A DNA stretch of 64,000 nucleotides from Cichorium intybus. Lineage: Eukaryota; Streptophyta; Magnoliopsida; Asterales; Asteraceae. Every line of letters begins with the position of its first letter. The first letter of the stretch is position 1. Below, one piece after another: positions 12,083 to 24,023 of this stretch. The stretch lies in contig CM042010.1 in the NCBI GenBank assembly GCA_023525715.1, positions 86,182,116 to 86,246,115 on the forward strand. Direction: 5' to 3'. A program made the translations under genes and the position numbers. The notes under the pieces were generated by a model. The model did no database searches, was not told the DNA's origin, and worked only from the letters and a program-made list of their open reading frames with translations.

Positions 12083-12091
12083 TATATATAC
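12083..12091 (+). promoter_or_regulatory. TATA box of the accessory gene in Copia B
   Basis: TTATATATA lies 110-118 bases before the accessory ATG at 12201. In element E a TATA sequence lies at nearly the same distance before the homologous ATG. The roughly 45 bases upstream (12021-12062: GTGGCGAAACC, GACC, CAACATGTGCATTAAAT) also match the E copy. Conserved position and flanks argue for a real internal promoter. Confidence 0.6.
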
Positions 12092-12200
12092 CACCATGAC
12101 CGTCTGTTCAAATCTTTACGTGAACATAACCTTCAAAATCCCCTGCAACTTTTCTCTCAAATATACACTGTTCATCTTCTTCCTCGCAAGATTATCAACA

Positions 12201-13391
12201 ATGGCAACTCCAGTTGCTGAAAGTTCATTTCAAAACCCTGAAAACATCTCAATTCCTGTCCTCAAAAACCAATTTGCCAATGTTCTCCTTAAGCCTGATA
12301 TTAAACTATATCCCAAACCAATTTATGCTCTTGTCGAATGCCTGAAACACTCTGTTCTGGGTTATGCCCTAACTGCAAGTCCTTCTATGCATGCAACCCT
12401 TGTTTACAGGGTACATTATACTTCAATCACTATTCTAAATGTTGACAATGCCATCGATTCAGTCACTTATGAAGTGCTTAATGAGGATCAAACAACAAGG
12501 AGGGTCAAACTTACCAAGAGTGGCTTTGCAAAGGCACTTCAAATTCCAATTCCAGAACAACCGATCCATCTCCTAAGCAGATCATCGAGATGCTCAACTC
12601 AATGGGATATGATCCTCGTCTGACCAATATTGCTGCCTTCAAGAAGAAGAATCTTCCCTCTCTGTGGAAATTCTTCTTTGGAATCTTTCTTAGATGTTTA
12701 TCTGGAAGAACATCGGGCTTGGATTCAGCAAGCTATACTTTCATGGGTCTTCTATAGGTATATACTACAATGCTGATGTGGATTTTTCTCCTTTTTATGG
12801 AACAATTTCCTCTCACATGTTAATCATCCTCTCAAGGGTACAGAGATTTCAAATGATCGATTTTGGGACATTTTTGTTCACGAACACTACTCCAAAGCAG
12901 GATTCATCTATGAACCATCTCTTCCTACTATGAAGTATAGCTCAATCACAATCACATCTGCTGATGAACATTCTTCAGGCTTCAGTGCTCACATTCTACA
13001 GGCGATGCTTGCAAAGGTACCACTTCTTAACCCTATGATTGATGCCTACCGATCCACTCTTATAATGCCATATCCAATTCGCACTACTGAAGACCAGCCT
13101 AAAACCCCCACAAAGAAAAAAGAGAAGAAGAAGAGGACTGGTGGTCCTAGTGTTCCGAAGGTGGTGAAGAAAAGAAAAGCTTCGGAACAACAACCACCTA
13201 TGAGAACACAACCCAATAGAACAAAGAAACAAGTTGAGGAATCTTCGGACTCAGATAGAACATTGTCCGAATATGTTCAACCGGAAGAAGAAGAACACCA
13301 ATCCTCTCCCATCCGTGAAACTAGGTTACCTTCTCCTCCTTCTACAACTCAAGAAGAAACGTTAACAGTTGGGTGCAAAGTTCTTCATTTA
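12201..13391 (+). pseudogene. Retroelement accessory gene (aORF), B copy, broken
   Basis: I do not recognise this family by name. The start at ATG 12201 (MATPVAESSFQN) matches the start MATAYISLIS in E. The N-terminal domain has a VNRAHHT/LVYRVHYT segment, a charged (K/R)L-TK-F-K-LQ(I/L)P block and, after a frameshift near 12560, the motif LSGRTSGLDSASYTF, which is nearly identical in E. A TAG follows it. The last part (12930-13391) is strongly basic (KTPTKKKEKKKR, KVVKKRKAS), then Ser/Asp-rich and acidic, like a nuclear localisation region followed by a disordered tail. The gene lies where pol would end and the 3' LTR would begin. Structural, env-like or regulatory roles are all possible. 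Confidence 0.7.
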
Positions 13392-13500
13392 TGACTTGGT
13401 GGCATTAGGAAGGCCCACTTATGTTTGTGGACTTGTGCATTGGGCTTATTAGTTTGCTAGACTATAAATAGTGTTTTTATTCATTATTTATAGTCAATGA
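13392..13500. other. Short junction between Copia B and Copia C
   Basis: 109 bases, AT-rich, containing ACTATAAATAG. No reading frame is supported. This may be leftover sequence of B or of an older insertion. Confidence 0.4.
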
Positions 13501-14232
13501 TGTTGGGTTTTGGTGCAAACTTTAAACTAAAATCCTAAGTTCACATGCACCTTCTAGGGTCTATGTTTTTCTCATTTAAACCTATATCTAAGGCCAATAA
13601 TAAAATTACAAAAGATGAATTTTATACCTTTGACCTTTGGAAGCTACCACCACAAATGACGTGCCTTTAATGGCTCACACCCAAGAACTAGACAAGCTAG
13701 ATGAGCAAGAGAGAACAAGGAGAGAAACTTGAAGTTGGCGTGAATAATGGGGTGCCAGGGACCTCTATTTATAGTCTCCAGGTGACAAGCAATAAGGAGT
13801 AACTGCCTTATTTAAGATCCTGATATGATAAGGCTTTTATCAGATAAAGGGATCTGCTTATCACTGCCATAAACAACCTCATGGGCTGCAAAATCCACAA
13901 GGCTCCGAGCCTTGGATTTTGTCCAACCCATTAGGGTTTCCAGGTTATTCATTGCCCAACTATTGAACAAATACAATTCAGCCCCTGCACTATTAATTAA
14001 TCTAATTAATCCCAAAATTAATTCCAATTAATTTCTGATCAATTATTAATTAAATAATATGATTTCTAATTAATATATTATTCTCATAATATATTAATAA
14101 ATCATTATTTCTCTCTCTTAATTAATCATCTAGTCCTTTGCCAGTTACGAGGGAAACCCAAAAGGACTGTGCTGCTGTTAAATTAAATATACATCTAAAT
14201 TATAGTTATTACTTAGACACCTTAATCCAACA
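13501..14232 (-). repeat. 3' LTR of Copia C (732 bp)
   Basis: Minus-strand start TGTTGGATTAAGGTG, end CCAAAACCCAACA, so TG...CA. It is preceded on the minus strand by the purine-rich CCAAGTGGGAGAC (14234-14247), a good polypurine tract. It contains a short TATAAATAG promoter-like word (13768-13776 on the opposite strand). Confidence 0.85.
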
Positions 14233-14247
14233 GTCTCCCACTTGGAT

Positions 14248-15085
14248 AAGTCTATAACTATAATTCCATACAGCTTAAATTTGACCAGCAAATTGTAGCT
14301 TCCAAAAGCCATTGCCGAACTCTAACCTAGTCAGTCTACGTCCTAAGATAAGTGATCGTATGACCCTTTGTTCTACAAGATATCATTCAGATGTGAGGCA
14401 TGGTCCTCAGTCTAATTCTCTGTTTCCCGATTCATGATTTGTGATATTTAGGACTCTAAATTGAACACATCAATTTTTGTCCTGGCGGGGCCCATCACAA
14501 TTAGTCATCACCAAATCACCAAGAGGCCCACAGATATCGCTTTTCCTGTTAGGGCAAAATGAACAAATGAACTTCGACTCATATGCTTGTGTCTTTTACT
14601 AGTCAAATCGCGTACAATAATACGTTTTATAACATTGAGTTACCAATGTGTTTACGTATTATCAATGCACAACCGATTTGCAAATTTCAACTCATATGTC
14701 TAGGTTTTAAGGTCATAAGATGTCATCATCTCAGAATTACTTAGTGACAATTCCATGAAGTAATTCTCTGAGTATGGGTTGATCAAATACTCATATCTTC
14801 ATTTCTAAGTACTCATAAATATTGCAGCAAGGCTATTGCTATGTCTAACTCATTAGACAATCTACAATTCAATTCATGATAGTCTTAGTTCATAACTTAC
14901 TTCCAAATGTATGACCGACTATGGGTGTTTGAATAATCAAATTATCCAGGAAGTAAAACATGCAAATTATGAAACACAAAAAATACTATTGACAATTGGT
15001 AGTAAACACTGCTTACAAATAATTCTATATTATTTAATTACCAAACTCAATTACATCATTTTGTATCAAGTTTCAAAGTATCTAT
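14248..15085. other. Copia C spacer between RNase H and 3' LTR
   Basis: About 840 bases with no supported frame. This is the untranslated region downstream of pol in C. Confidence 0.7.
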
Positions 15086-16858
15086 CTAATTGCCAAAACT
15101 AATATCATCTTTCAGTCCAATGCTCCTTGCATGCTGATGGTGTATAATCCTGTGAACAGCATTTGTCAGAGGATCTGCAGGATTTTCTTCAGATGATACT
15201 CTTTTTACCAGGAGGTGACCTTCTTCTACTCTATGTCTGATATAATGGTACTTTCTGTCGATATGTCTGCACTTTCCATGATCTCGCGGTTCCTTGGTCA
15301 AGGCAACCGCTCTTTAATTATCGCAGAACAGTTCCATCGGCTCCTGAATCATCGGGACTACTCCAAGGTCACCGATGAAATTCTTTAGCCAAGCCGCTTC
15401 CTTAGAGCCTTCGCTTGTAGCTACATACTCTGATTCACATGTTGACTCAGCCACAGTCTCCTGCTTGGAACTTTTCCAGGTCACTGCTCCACCGTTTAAA
15501 AGGAATACCCAGCCTAACTGAGACCGATAGTTGTCTCTGTCTGTCTGAAAGCTGGCATCACTGTATCCACTTACTCCCAATGTATCTTTGCCACCAAGGA
15601 CTAGGATCAAGTCTTTCTTCCTTTGCAAATACTTGAGTATGTTCTTAACCGCAGTCCAATGTGCTCTGCCCGGGTTACCCTGATACCGACTGATCATGCT
15701 TAACACAAAAGCCACGTCAGGGCGTGTACATCTTATAGCATACATGATCGACCCCACAGCCGAAGCGTAGGGTACCCGACTCATTTCAGCTATTTCTTCA
15801 TCTGTACTCGGACATTGAGTCTTGCTCAATTTGGTATTGATTTGCATTGGTAGCTCTCCTTTCTTTGAATTTTCCATCCTGAATCTTTTCAGTACCTTGT
15901 CCAAGTAAACACTTTGACTGAGTCAAATCAGTCGCTTCTTTCTATCTCTCAATATTCTTATCCCAAGAATATGGGCAGCTTCTCCAAGGTCTTTCATGGC
16001 GAAACACTTACCATGCCAAGATTTCATTTCTTGCAAGGTTGGAATGTTGTTTCCCATGAGCAGTATGTCATCGACATACAACACCAGAAAAGTGACTATA
16101 CTCCCACTAGCTTTGGTATACACGTAGGACTCATCTTCGCTTCTAGAGAATCCAAACTCCTTGACTTTCACATAGAAGCAGAGATTCCAGCTAAGAGAAG
16201 CTTGTTTCAATCTATAGATTGATTTCTCAAGCTTACACACCCTGTTAGGAAAATTTGCGTCTTCAAAACCTTCTTGCTGATTCATATAAACATCCTCAGC
16301 CAATTTCCTGTTAAGGAAAGCGGTCTTGATATCCATCTGCCAAATTTCATAATCATGAAATGCAGCCATGGCAAGCATTATCCTAATGGATTTAATCTTG
16401 GCTACTGGTGAGAAGGTTTCGTCAAAGTCAACCCCAGGGGTTTGAGTGAAACCTTTTGCGGCCAGTCGAGCCTTGAAGGTGTGTACCTTTCCATCCATGT
16501 TGGTCATCTTCTTGAAGATCCATTTGCACCCAACTGTCTTTCGACCTAGCACATTGTCAACCAAATTCCAAACTTGGTTGTCACACATGGACTTGATCTC
16601 GTTTTCCATTGCCTCCTTCCACATAGCAGCCTCAGGGTCTGCCATTACTTCCCTGTAGTTAACTGGTTCATCCATATTTACCGGTGTTCTATCACAGACG
16701 AACGTGTCACCGTCTGTAGTAATATGGAATCCATAAAACTCAGGTGGTGCGCTAACTCTACCAGAGCGCCTAGGAGGAAATGAATTGATTACCGGTTCAA
16801 GAGGAACTGATTCCTCTAGTTGAGGGCTAGTGTCATTTATGGTTGCTTCATTTTCAGG
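15086..16858 (-). pseudogene. Copia C reverse transcriptase-RNase H
   Basis: A single frame covers the RT start (DPEAAMWKEAMENEIKSM), VGCKWIFKKM, the ARLAAKGFTQTPGVDFDETFSPV block and WQMDIKTAFLNR. It then reaches an intact palm motif, LVLYVDDILLMGNN (about 16050-16090), and RNase H (CTRPDVAFVLSM, YSDASFQTD, TCESEYVATSEGSKEAAWL, RHIDRKYHYIRHRVEEG). Two internal stops break it: TGA at 15923-15925, where Gly is expected, and TAA at 15314-15316 just after FCDN. Because the frame is otherwise kept over about 590 codons, the element probably died late. It copied element RNA into DNA. Confidence 0.94.
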
Positions 16859-17314
16859 TTATTGAATTTCTTCAAGATCAATGGTACTCCCACTGTCCTC
16901 TTTGAATATGAGATCTCTCTCTCGAAAGATTCCCCTTCGTACTAGAAAGACCATTTCCTCGCTTGGTCTGTAGAACAAATATCCAAAAGACTGTTTTGGG
17001 TAACCAATGAAATAACATTTCTCACTTCTGGCTTTGAGCTTGTCAAGAGTCTCTTGTCTTACGAAGACTTCACAGTCCCAAACCATAATATGTGCTAACG
17101 AGGGAACTTTCCATGTCCACATCTCGTGAGGTGTTTTAGCAACCTTTTTAGTAGGGACAAGATTGAGGATGTGGGCGGCTGTCTCTAAGGCATACCCCTA
17201 GAAATGCAAAGGAAGAGAAGCTCGAATCATCATGGAACGAACCATGTCCAATAAGGTTCGGTTGTGCCTCTCAGCCACACCATTTAATTGTGGCGTTCTT
17301 GGAGGAGTCAACTA
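16859..17314 (-). pseudogene. Copia C integrase C-terminal half
   Basis: The frame starts at the junction with TPPRTPQLNGVAERHNRTLL, which contains the catalytic Glu. It continues through a TAG near 17200 into ETAAHILNLVPTKKVAKTPHEMW, VWDCEVFVRQ and KCYFIGYPKQSFGY, the Copia integrase tail. A TAA at 16859-16861 separates it from RT in the same frame. The two catalytic Asp residues would lie beyond 17314 and are lost. Confidence 0.9.
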
Positions 17315-19766
17315 TGTGACAATTGTAAAATTTGGTCGACAAAAGTCAACTGCAACCAAACAAAGAGTACATTAATTCATATAATGAAAAGCAAATTTCA
17401 TAACTGTTAGAATGTATTCTTGTATATTATAATACTACGCACGCTATTCCAAAACAATTATCTGGTGGGCATTATGAATACAATTAATAAGACTACACTG
17501 GAACGGTAGTCTCCTCGCAATCTCTCGAGAAATCTCAACTTTCGGATTATAAACCTGAATACTTAGATAACTTCTGAGTTCACAAATCATTTCGGAAAGT
17601 ACCCAAGTTTCGAATGAAGTTCCGAAGTTAATTTTGAGAACTTAACTTCCGAATCGGAACCCAGTCCACTCTCTGAACCATTATCAGAAACTCGTTCATG
17701 TTCCGAACAGCCCTCAGAGCATTCACTCGTTTCCTGAACTACTTTCGGAAACCCGAGTTCGGAATATAGTTTTGGACTCTCTCAAATCTATTGATCCTCA
17801 GCCCTAACTTCTGAAACCCCCCAGGTTCGGAGCCTCTCGAATTCGAAATAACCACACTCAGAAACCACCGCCTGATTCGGAACAGCAATCGGAAGGTGCA
17901 CAAGTTCCGAGTGAAGTTTGGAACTTGATCCTCCGAAACTAACCTCTGATTCAGAATAAAGATGGTTGAACCACATCCACTTGTTGAACAAGCTTCAGGA
18001 CCCATCATTTTTGCATGCAACGTCTACCTTATAAGAGAAGGACATCATTCTAATCCTTACACTCATCAACTGCTAATACCAAGTTCCAATGCACATGTCA
18101 CTCAAATCACAAAGTCAAAAGCTACAAAGTACGGCTATGACTAAGTGATGTGACTTAAAGTTAACTAACCACTCTTTTAATTGGCATCTCCCATTTCATT
18201 TGACACAAACAACCACAAATATCTCTCAACTCTCGATCTTCACAATCTCCTCACCAGACTCCTGCCTCATCAGCACCACCACGAACTGCCACCCTCTGCC
18301 ACTTTTCCAAGTGTAAATCGTTTCATACTTGGTAAGTTAGCTTCGTTTGATGATTTTAAGTGTTAATACACAGCTTGTACTTAAGTTACACACTAACATC
18401 TCGTAAAACCATTGGGTTATAGCTTTGTCTGAAGGTCCGTAAGTTCCGAAACCCAACCCTGCTGTCGATCTTCCAAAAATATACCCACCTTCTCGACAGA
18501 AACACGCTACAAGGGTGAGTTTATACCCCTTATTTTCACTTTTCAGAAATTTTTAGGGGGAGAATATAAGATTTTATGCTATATATATTATTTTACACGA
18601 GTTTAAATGTGTTTATATGCCTTGATAAATGATTTACACAAGTTCACAACTATTATTTAGTGTAAAAACGTATTTAACTCGAATTATGTTCGGATCTAAA
18701 CATTGTAAACATTATTATAGATTTATGTTGGGTAAAAGATGCCAACCGTAGTATACTATGCAAGAACTATTAGTTCCGAAACAAGCTATTTCACTATATT
18801 TGTAAAAAAATAACTTTGTTACAACGAAAAGTATTATAGATGAACTATTATAGGAATAGTTTATGATTAACTCGAGTTTTCTATGACATTTTGGACAATA
18901 TTAAGTCATTATATAGAAATATATAATTACTATACATTATAACGTTGTTTTGGAGAACTAAAGTAACGAAAAACAACAAAAAGTGTTTTCTTAACAAGTA
19001 AACGTAAACGGGTTGATAATACATACATTTTTGTGTGACAGGTCTTCATAGTACTTCATAAGTACTCACACTATAAGCCCTGACATTTATAACCAGAGTC
19101 TCGGTAAGAGAGCGTGACATTCGTGTATAGATCTATACGGGATTGACAACCCCGCACCTGAGCTGTTAACTACAGCTAGACTGGCAGGACTGAGGTGACA
19201 AATGTCATAACAATCTGACGCCTGAGGAACGTCGAAGCAGGCCTACATGGTTACAGTATGGTTATAGGGCGTCTCACAAGGGAAAACAATCAACTTCATA
19301 CGCTTTGTTCACATGAAAATATATATTTGTCAGCAGTGTACACTACAAACTACCTTATACATTTAGTCTTGGACAATTAAAGACTTGAACGTTTCATTAA
19401 GAAAATATTGGATTTTCTTGGGTTTTTCAATGCTACATTTTACAAGGAAATGAATTTTTCTCATACAAAATGCTTATGAACTCACCAACTTTATTGTTGT
19501 CACTTTTTCAAACTACTTGTATTATCAGGGAATCAGTAAGTAAGTTTACAAGCGTTGATGAAGGGACCCTACGGCGTCATAACTATGTATTTTGAAATCA
19601 TATGTAATTATAATGGAAACAACAACATTGAACTTATGTAACTGTTACAATTATATTATGATGGTTGTGGTTTCTTGGATTCCTTATTACATTACATTGT
19701 TATGATATTGTTCATGAAGTCGCCCACCCTCGAACGATTCCACCAATATGGTTTGAGGGTGTGACA
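17315..19766 (+). repeat. 5' LTR of Gypsy D (about 2.45 kb)
   Basis: Begins TGTGACAATTGTAAAATTTG and ends GGTTTGAGGGTGTGACA, followed by GATTGGTATC. The first seven bases of the usual tRNA-Met site (TGGTATC) are still readable there. Start and end share TGTGACA, as in many plant Gypsy LTRs. No long frame is supported inside. At 17520-17960 there is a run of TTCCGAA/TTCGGAA-type words. Confidence 0.72.
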
Positions 19767-20199
19767 GATTGGTATCCATTTAAAAATATACAACTATAAA
19801 TACAATGGGACTAAAACTCTCGAAAACGTTTTTGTACAAATATAATTTTTTATAACGATATTTTATTAAAAGGTATAAATACATTCATACACATTAAAAC
19901 AATATTGTAACGGGAACATACAAAAGTATTAGGACGAATTGGACATTACAAATAGACCTAGGTGTTTAGGTAGTCATATCTAGGATAGATAGAGCCTGAT
20001 CAACTGTATCAGTCTAGGATATGACTAACGGAAATTTAGGAATAGTCATGGTGAACAACAAGTCCGAACACTTACCAATAACTAAATAATCGAATGATAA
20101 AAGTTAAAATACTATAGGAGTATTTTGTTAATACTACAAAGTTATATACTTAAGATTTTCCTTATATACTTCTTATACCCCTTTTCTCGTACAGACGCT

Positions 20200-20763
20200 A
20201 TGGTCGGATTTCATTTACCCGGGGACCCCTACTTTCCTGAAGAGGGAAACGGAGGATGGCTCGACGAAGAGCCGGAGGAAGAACTGGAGGAAATATCAAA
20301 TGAGGAGGACCAGTGGGAAGAGGAAGACTCCGACGATGAGCCTGAGATTTGTCAACCCTCGCTACCCTGCCCGAGACATGCATGCACCACCACCAGCACC
20401 GAGTTTTGAGCTATACCGCCACCCCAGTGGCCCTTTATGAATGTGTACTCCTCGAAAAAGGGTACTACCCATCCATAGCCCATTACTAATAAATAAACCT
20501 CCCCAGGATCCAACGCCCCCTGGGTAGAGCGCATGCAGAAGTGGAGCCACGATCATGCCAGAGCTACTGCCAGTCAAGTCCTCGACCTCACTGCTACCAC
20601 AGAGGTCACTGCCGCCCGTGTCCAAGGACTCGATGAGGCCCATGACCGGACTATGTCAAGAGTGGAAACACTCTGGGACACTGCCGGAGACTTTAGAGAG
20701 GAGTTGAGGAATATCTACGGCCGATTACAGGCTGCTGTACAAAGACTACGGGACGCCAAATGA
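20200..20763 (+). pseudogene. Gypsy D acidic leader module upstream of gag
   Basis: Two pieces. The first (20200-20409) reads MVGFHLPGDPYFPEEGNGGW and then a very acidic run of Glu and Asp (EEPEEELEEISNEEDQWEEE). The second (20533-20763) is helical and polar (MQKWSHDHARATASQVLDL to ELRNIYGRLQAAVQRLRD), like a coiled coil. I recall similar modules at the N terminus of Gypsy polyproteins in Asteraceae, but this is memory, not a search. A break between 20400 and 20530 and a TGA at 20761-20763 separate the pieces from gag. Function unknown, perhaps particle assembly. Confidence 0.55.
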
Positions 20764-21283
20764 GGTCGTGAAGCGCGGAGCTGAGAGCCAAACGGGCCAT
20801 GCGAGAGGCGGTAGAATTGAGGGCACAAATGGCCGCACTCCGGGGATCAAAGGGATCAGGTTCGCAATAAGTAGTGCCTACACTACTCAATTTTGATATG
20901 GATTAGGAACTTATGAGTAAGCCCTATGAACTACTCATACTCGTATGTAGGCACAACCCTATAATTATGGGATTACACTCCTTGGGGGCCGTTGTGCCGC
21001 TCTTTCCATTTTCTGTACTATAGACCTCTACGAGGGTCAAATTTTCCTTTCCCAAATCATGTAAGGCTACCAAATATTATCAATGCGAGGACATATTTTA
21101 TTGTATAATGTGTTGTACAAATATTTGATATGCATACTTGATGCTAGAAGTGTGCTTACAACTTACGATAAGAAAGGACAAAGCAAACATATAACTTAAA
21201 CGCCATACTTTAATGACATCTCACTTATAATAATTCTTCCAAAAACTTACCATCGTTCAATCTTGAATCCTTATGGCAGAAGT

Positions 21284-22093
21284 ATGCCACCAAAAAGAAG
21301 AAGCACTAGATGTGTAGGAGCTGAAACACCAGAAACGCCATTGATGAATTCCGCCACCTTTCAAGCCGTTGTGACTGCCGCTATGGTAGCTGCCGTTGCT
21401 CAAATGAACCCAAACGGAAACAATGACAGTGGGAGTAGAAATGGAACCAATGATTCTACCCATGGAGAAACACCAGGGCACCACTGAGTGTGCACTTATA
21501 AGGATTTCGCCAACTGCAAACATATAACCTTTCGTGGCGACGGCGATGTCATCGCCCTTACAAGATGGTTCGAAAAGACCGAATCAGTATTTGACATTTC
21601 TGCATGCCCTGAAGAATTTAAGGTCAAATACGCCTCTTGTACTTTTGCTGAAGCGGCCTTATCATGGTGGAATGGCCATGTTAAAACTCTGACACTCGCC
21701 GTGGCCAACTCCATGAGTTGGGAAGACCTGAAGGCCATGATGTTGAAAGAGTACCGTCCTAAGGGAGAGGTTCAGAAATTGGAGCAAGAGTTGTGGAACC
21801 TCACAATGAAGGATTCTGACATAACCGCTTACACTAACAGGTTCAACGACCTGGCGATTCTATGTCCCTTAATGGTCACGCTAGAATCAGTGAAGGTGGA
21901 ACGTTATATTTGGGGACTATCCCCCCAAATCCAAGGAAACGTTGAAGCAGCAAGCCCAGCCACCTATGACAGTGCTAAACGATTGGCACAAAGACTGGTC
22001 GATCATGGGGTCCGTCAAGGCACCATGGCACTTAAAGTCGAACAACCAAAGGGAAGAGACCACAAGAGATTTGTGAAAGGGGAAATAATATGA
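21284..22093 (+). pseudogene. Gypsy D gag (capsid)
   Basis: Start chosen at ATG 21284 (MPPKRRSTRCVG), a usual gag start in this group. The frame meets TGA at 21485-21487, probably from CGA (Arg), and then continues unbroken with the retrotransposon gag domain: CTYKDFANCKHITFRGDGDV, ALTRWFEKTESVFDIS, WWNGHVKTL, and ELWNLTMKDSDITAYTNRF, ending with YIWGLSPQIQGNV and SAKRLAQRL. The downstream CCHC knuckle and pol are absent. Gag would have formed the particle around the element RNA. Confidence 0.93.
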
Positions 22094-22369
22094 TTTATTC
22101 ATATTTCTTTCTATTTAATCTTTGATCAAATAAACTTCTACGAGACCATCATATTAATTTTTTTCTCGGCCGTTTTATTTCCAGTTTTTTTTTCAAAAAA
22201 TCTATTGATAATCCACCTCATCGTCAGCTATTTAAAATTTTTTTGAATAAAAGTATATTTTTTATCATTATTGCTTTGCCTTTCCTCCTTTAGGTTGACA
22301 GTTCAACTCTTACAAAAGATACATTAGTTAGGAGTAGGATAAATTTGTAGTTAAAAAAAATTAGGCAAA
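22094..22369. other. AT-rich spacer, no feature seen
   Basis: T-rich and A-rich tracts; no supported gene. The right breakpoint of Gypsy D lies at its left edge. Confidence 0.4.
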
Positions 22370-22756
22370 ATTGCTTATTAGTTTATGACTTTTCAAAAAT
22401 AAGTTTTTTAAAAAGTGTTTAGATTGGTTTATGTGGTGACAAAAATTTATAAGTTGATAAGTTGTTTTTTAAAAAAGTGTTTGGGTAAATAAATGAGGGT
22501 ATTCTTGTCTAAAAAAGCTTCTAGCCTTTCCAAGTAAGAGAGAGAAAGAAAGAAAGAAGAGAGATACAGAGTGCAAGAGAAATGACACATTGGTGCTGAT
22601 GAACCCTATGCCTTAGACATGCCTATAATGGGGGCGGTGAATAACATTGACACCAACCCACCCACCCACCGTTTAGTGTTATTTGTTTCTCAAACACTTT
22701 TTTGACTTATTGATAAGTCAATCGGTTAATTTTTATCACAAGCTCAAACACCCTCT
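22370..22756. repeat. Degenerate MITE-like sequence related to the one at 7504
   Basis: It shares words with the MITE at 7504-7873: TTATGTGGTGACAAAAA, TATAAGTTGATAAGT, and a right end CTCAAACACCCT. The left terminal repeat cannot be found. About 200 bases with a GA-rich run (22540-22570) are inserted in the middle. Boundaries are approximate. Confidence 0.5.
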
Positions 22757-23569
22757 ACTCACAAACCATTTAATTATATTTTTAAGAGAAAATGACTAAA
22801 TAGCTTAATCAGATAAGGTTTACCTCAAAATAGCAAAAAATTAGCAATTTCCCCAAAATAGCCAAGGAAATCGCAAGTACTATTTTGAAAATTCCAAACG
22901 ATCGGTTCAACCGGGAACCGAGTAAATTACCGGTTTTTAAGCATCCAAAAACGGCTTGTACACCAAATCAGACATAATCCCAATCACATTCTTAAACGTT
23001 AAACCTAGTACACTCCATTGTTGACAACTTCATTTGCGAATTCCATTCTTGCTGTTGGTGATTGCTCCTCCGCCGATGATTTGTCCTCCACTACAACTGA
23101 CAACTACATTCCTACACCATCTTCGATCTCTATCGGTTTGCTCATTAACTACCGGTGACCATTGACCAAGGTAATCAATCAAATCAAAGTTATTTGCTTT
23201 CCGTTCTTGCTGTCGGTTCCATCCGAAGGACAGTCAGATATAAACCCATATGGTTCACAAGCTTCTACTCAATCAAATATTATATCAAAAAAGTAATTAC
23301 CTTGGAAGTATATTTGTGAATTTCGAGATGAAGATGGAAAAATTCAGGTTTTTGTGATTTTTTCTAAAAAAAATTTCATGGTGGATGTATCAATAAAATA
23401 AAACAACACCTTGCCGGAGTGAGAGATAATATTTCACCATGTTTGAGTGTTACCAGAGATGTCAAGTTTTTCATTCAAGGTTAATTTCAAGAAAATGCCC
23501 AAAAAAAATAAATGAGAATGTGCTGGTGTGTTCAATAATACTCAGGGATAAATGTATAGAACTTGTATG
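22757..23569. other. Spacer without recognised features
   Basis: About 800 bases, moderately AT-rich, no supported frame. The last bases, ATGAT at 23570-23574, are the left copy of element E's target duplication. Confidence 0.5.
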
Positions 23570-23574
23570 ATGAT

Positions 23575-24005
23575 TGTAAGATTAAATTAAGAACAAGGCA
23601 AACAACGAGAACACAAGTATCTGAGTATTCAATCAGTCGAATGATTTGTATTCAATGTAAAAATATAGTGCTCCTAGTCTTTTAATGACGAGCAACTATG
23701 AAGATCGTTACAAAGAATAAATCAACTGTTCTAAAGTACATACTAAACATCTAGGGCTAATGGTGTTTATATACTAAGATCTAATTGGATAAAAACTTAT
23801 TTCAATTAGTTACAGATAAGCATAACAACCCTAGACATTATCTATAACAAAAGATAAGTACAAAACGTAACAGTCTTCAGATAAGTACGTAGACTTTGTA
23901 TCATCAACCGCTTCGTATCAACCTTCTCTTCGCATACACGAAAACTTCGGACAGGAACATATGTACTTCGGGTATCAAAATATCATCACAATCAGAATCC
24001 TAACA
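23575..24005 (-). repeat. 3' LTR of Copia E (431 bp)
   Basis: Plus strand begins TGTAAGATTAAATTAAG and ends CAGAATCCTAACA. It pairs with 43643-44073. On the minus strand it starts TGTTAGGATTCTG, directly after the polypurine tract. Confidence 0.96.
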
Positions 24006-24023
24006 TTCTCCCCCTTTGTGGTG
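24006..24023 (-). promoter_or_regulatory. Polypurine tract of Copia E
   Basis: The minus strand reads CACCACAAAGGGGGAGAA immediately before the 3' LTR. This is the expected primer for plus-strand DNA synthesis. Confidence 0.9.

Larger units (their letters stand above)
7927..13391 (+). mobile_element. Copia relic B: gag and accessory gene, pol absent
   Basis: From left to right: a probable 5' LTR, a primer-binding site, a broken gag, about 1.4 kb with no recognisable integrase, RT or RNase H, and then a broken copy of the accessory gene also found in element E. Gag, zinc knuckle and accessory gene all match E by eye, so B and E belong to one family. The 3' LTR is missing: the element ends within or just after the accessory gene, before Copia C begins at 13501. 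Confidence 0.82.
13501..17314 (-). mobile_element. Ty1/Copia retrotransposon C (3' half)
   Basis: On the minus strand, part of the integrase, the reverse transcriptase, RNase H, a spacer, a polypurine tract and a 732-bp 3' LTR follow in order. The rest of the integrase, protease, gag and the 5' LTR are missing. The sequence switches at 17314/17315 to the LTR of Gypsy element D. RT and RNase H run in one frame with a few stops. The RT sequence differs clearly from A and E, so this is a different Copia lineage. Confidence 0.92.
17315..22093 (+). mobile_element. Ty3/Gypsy retrotransposon D (LTR and gag only)
   Basis: A long LTR is followed by a decayed primer site, an acidic leader gene and a gag of Ty3/Gypsy type. 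The sequence ends at the gag C terminus, with no zinc knuckle, protease, RT or 3' LTR. The left LTR end abuts broken Copia C, which suggests D inserted into C and a later deletion removed the right parts of both. Confidence 0.85.
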
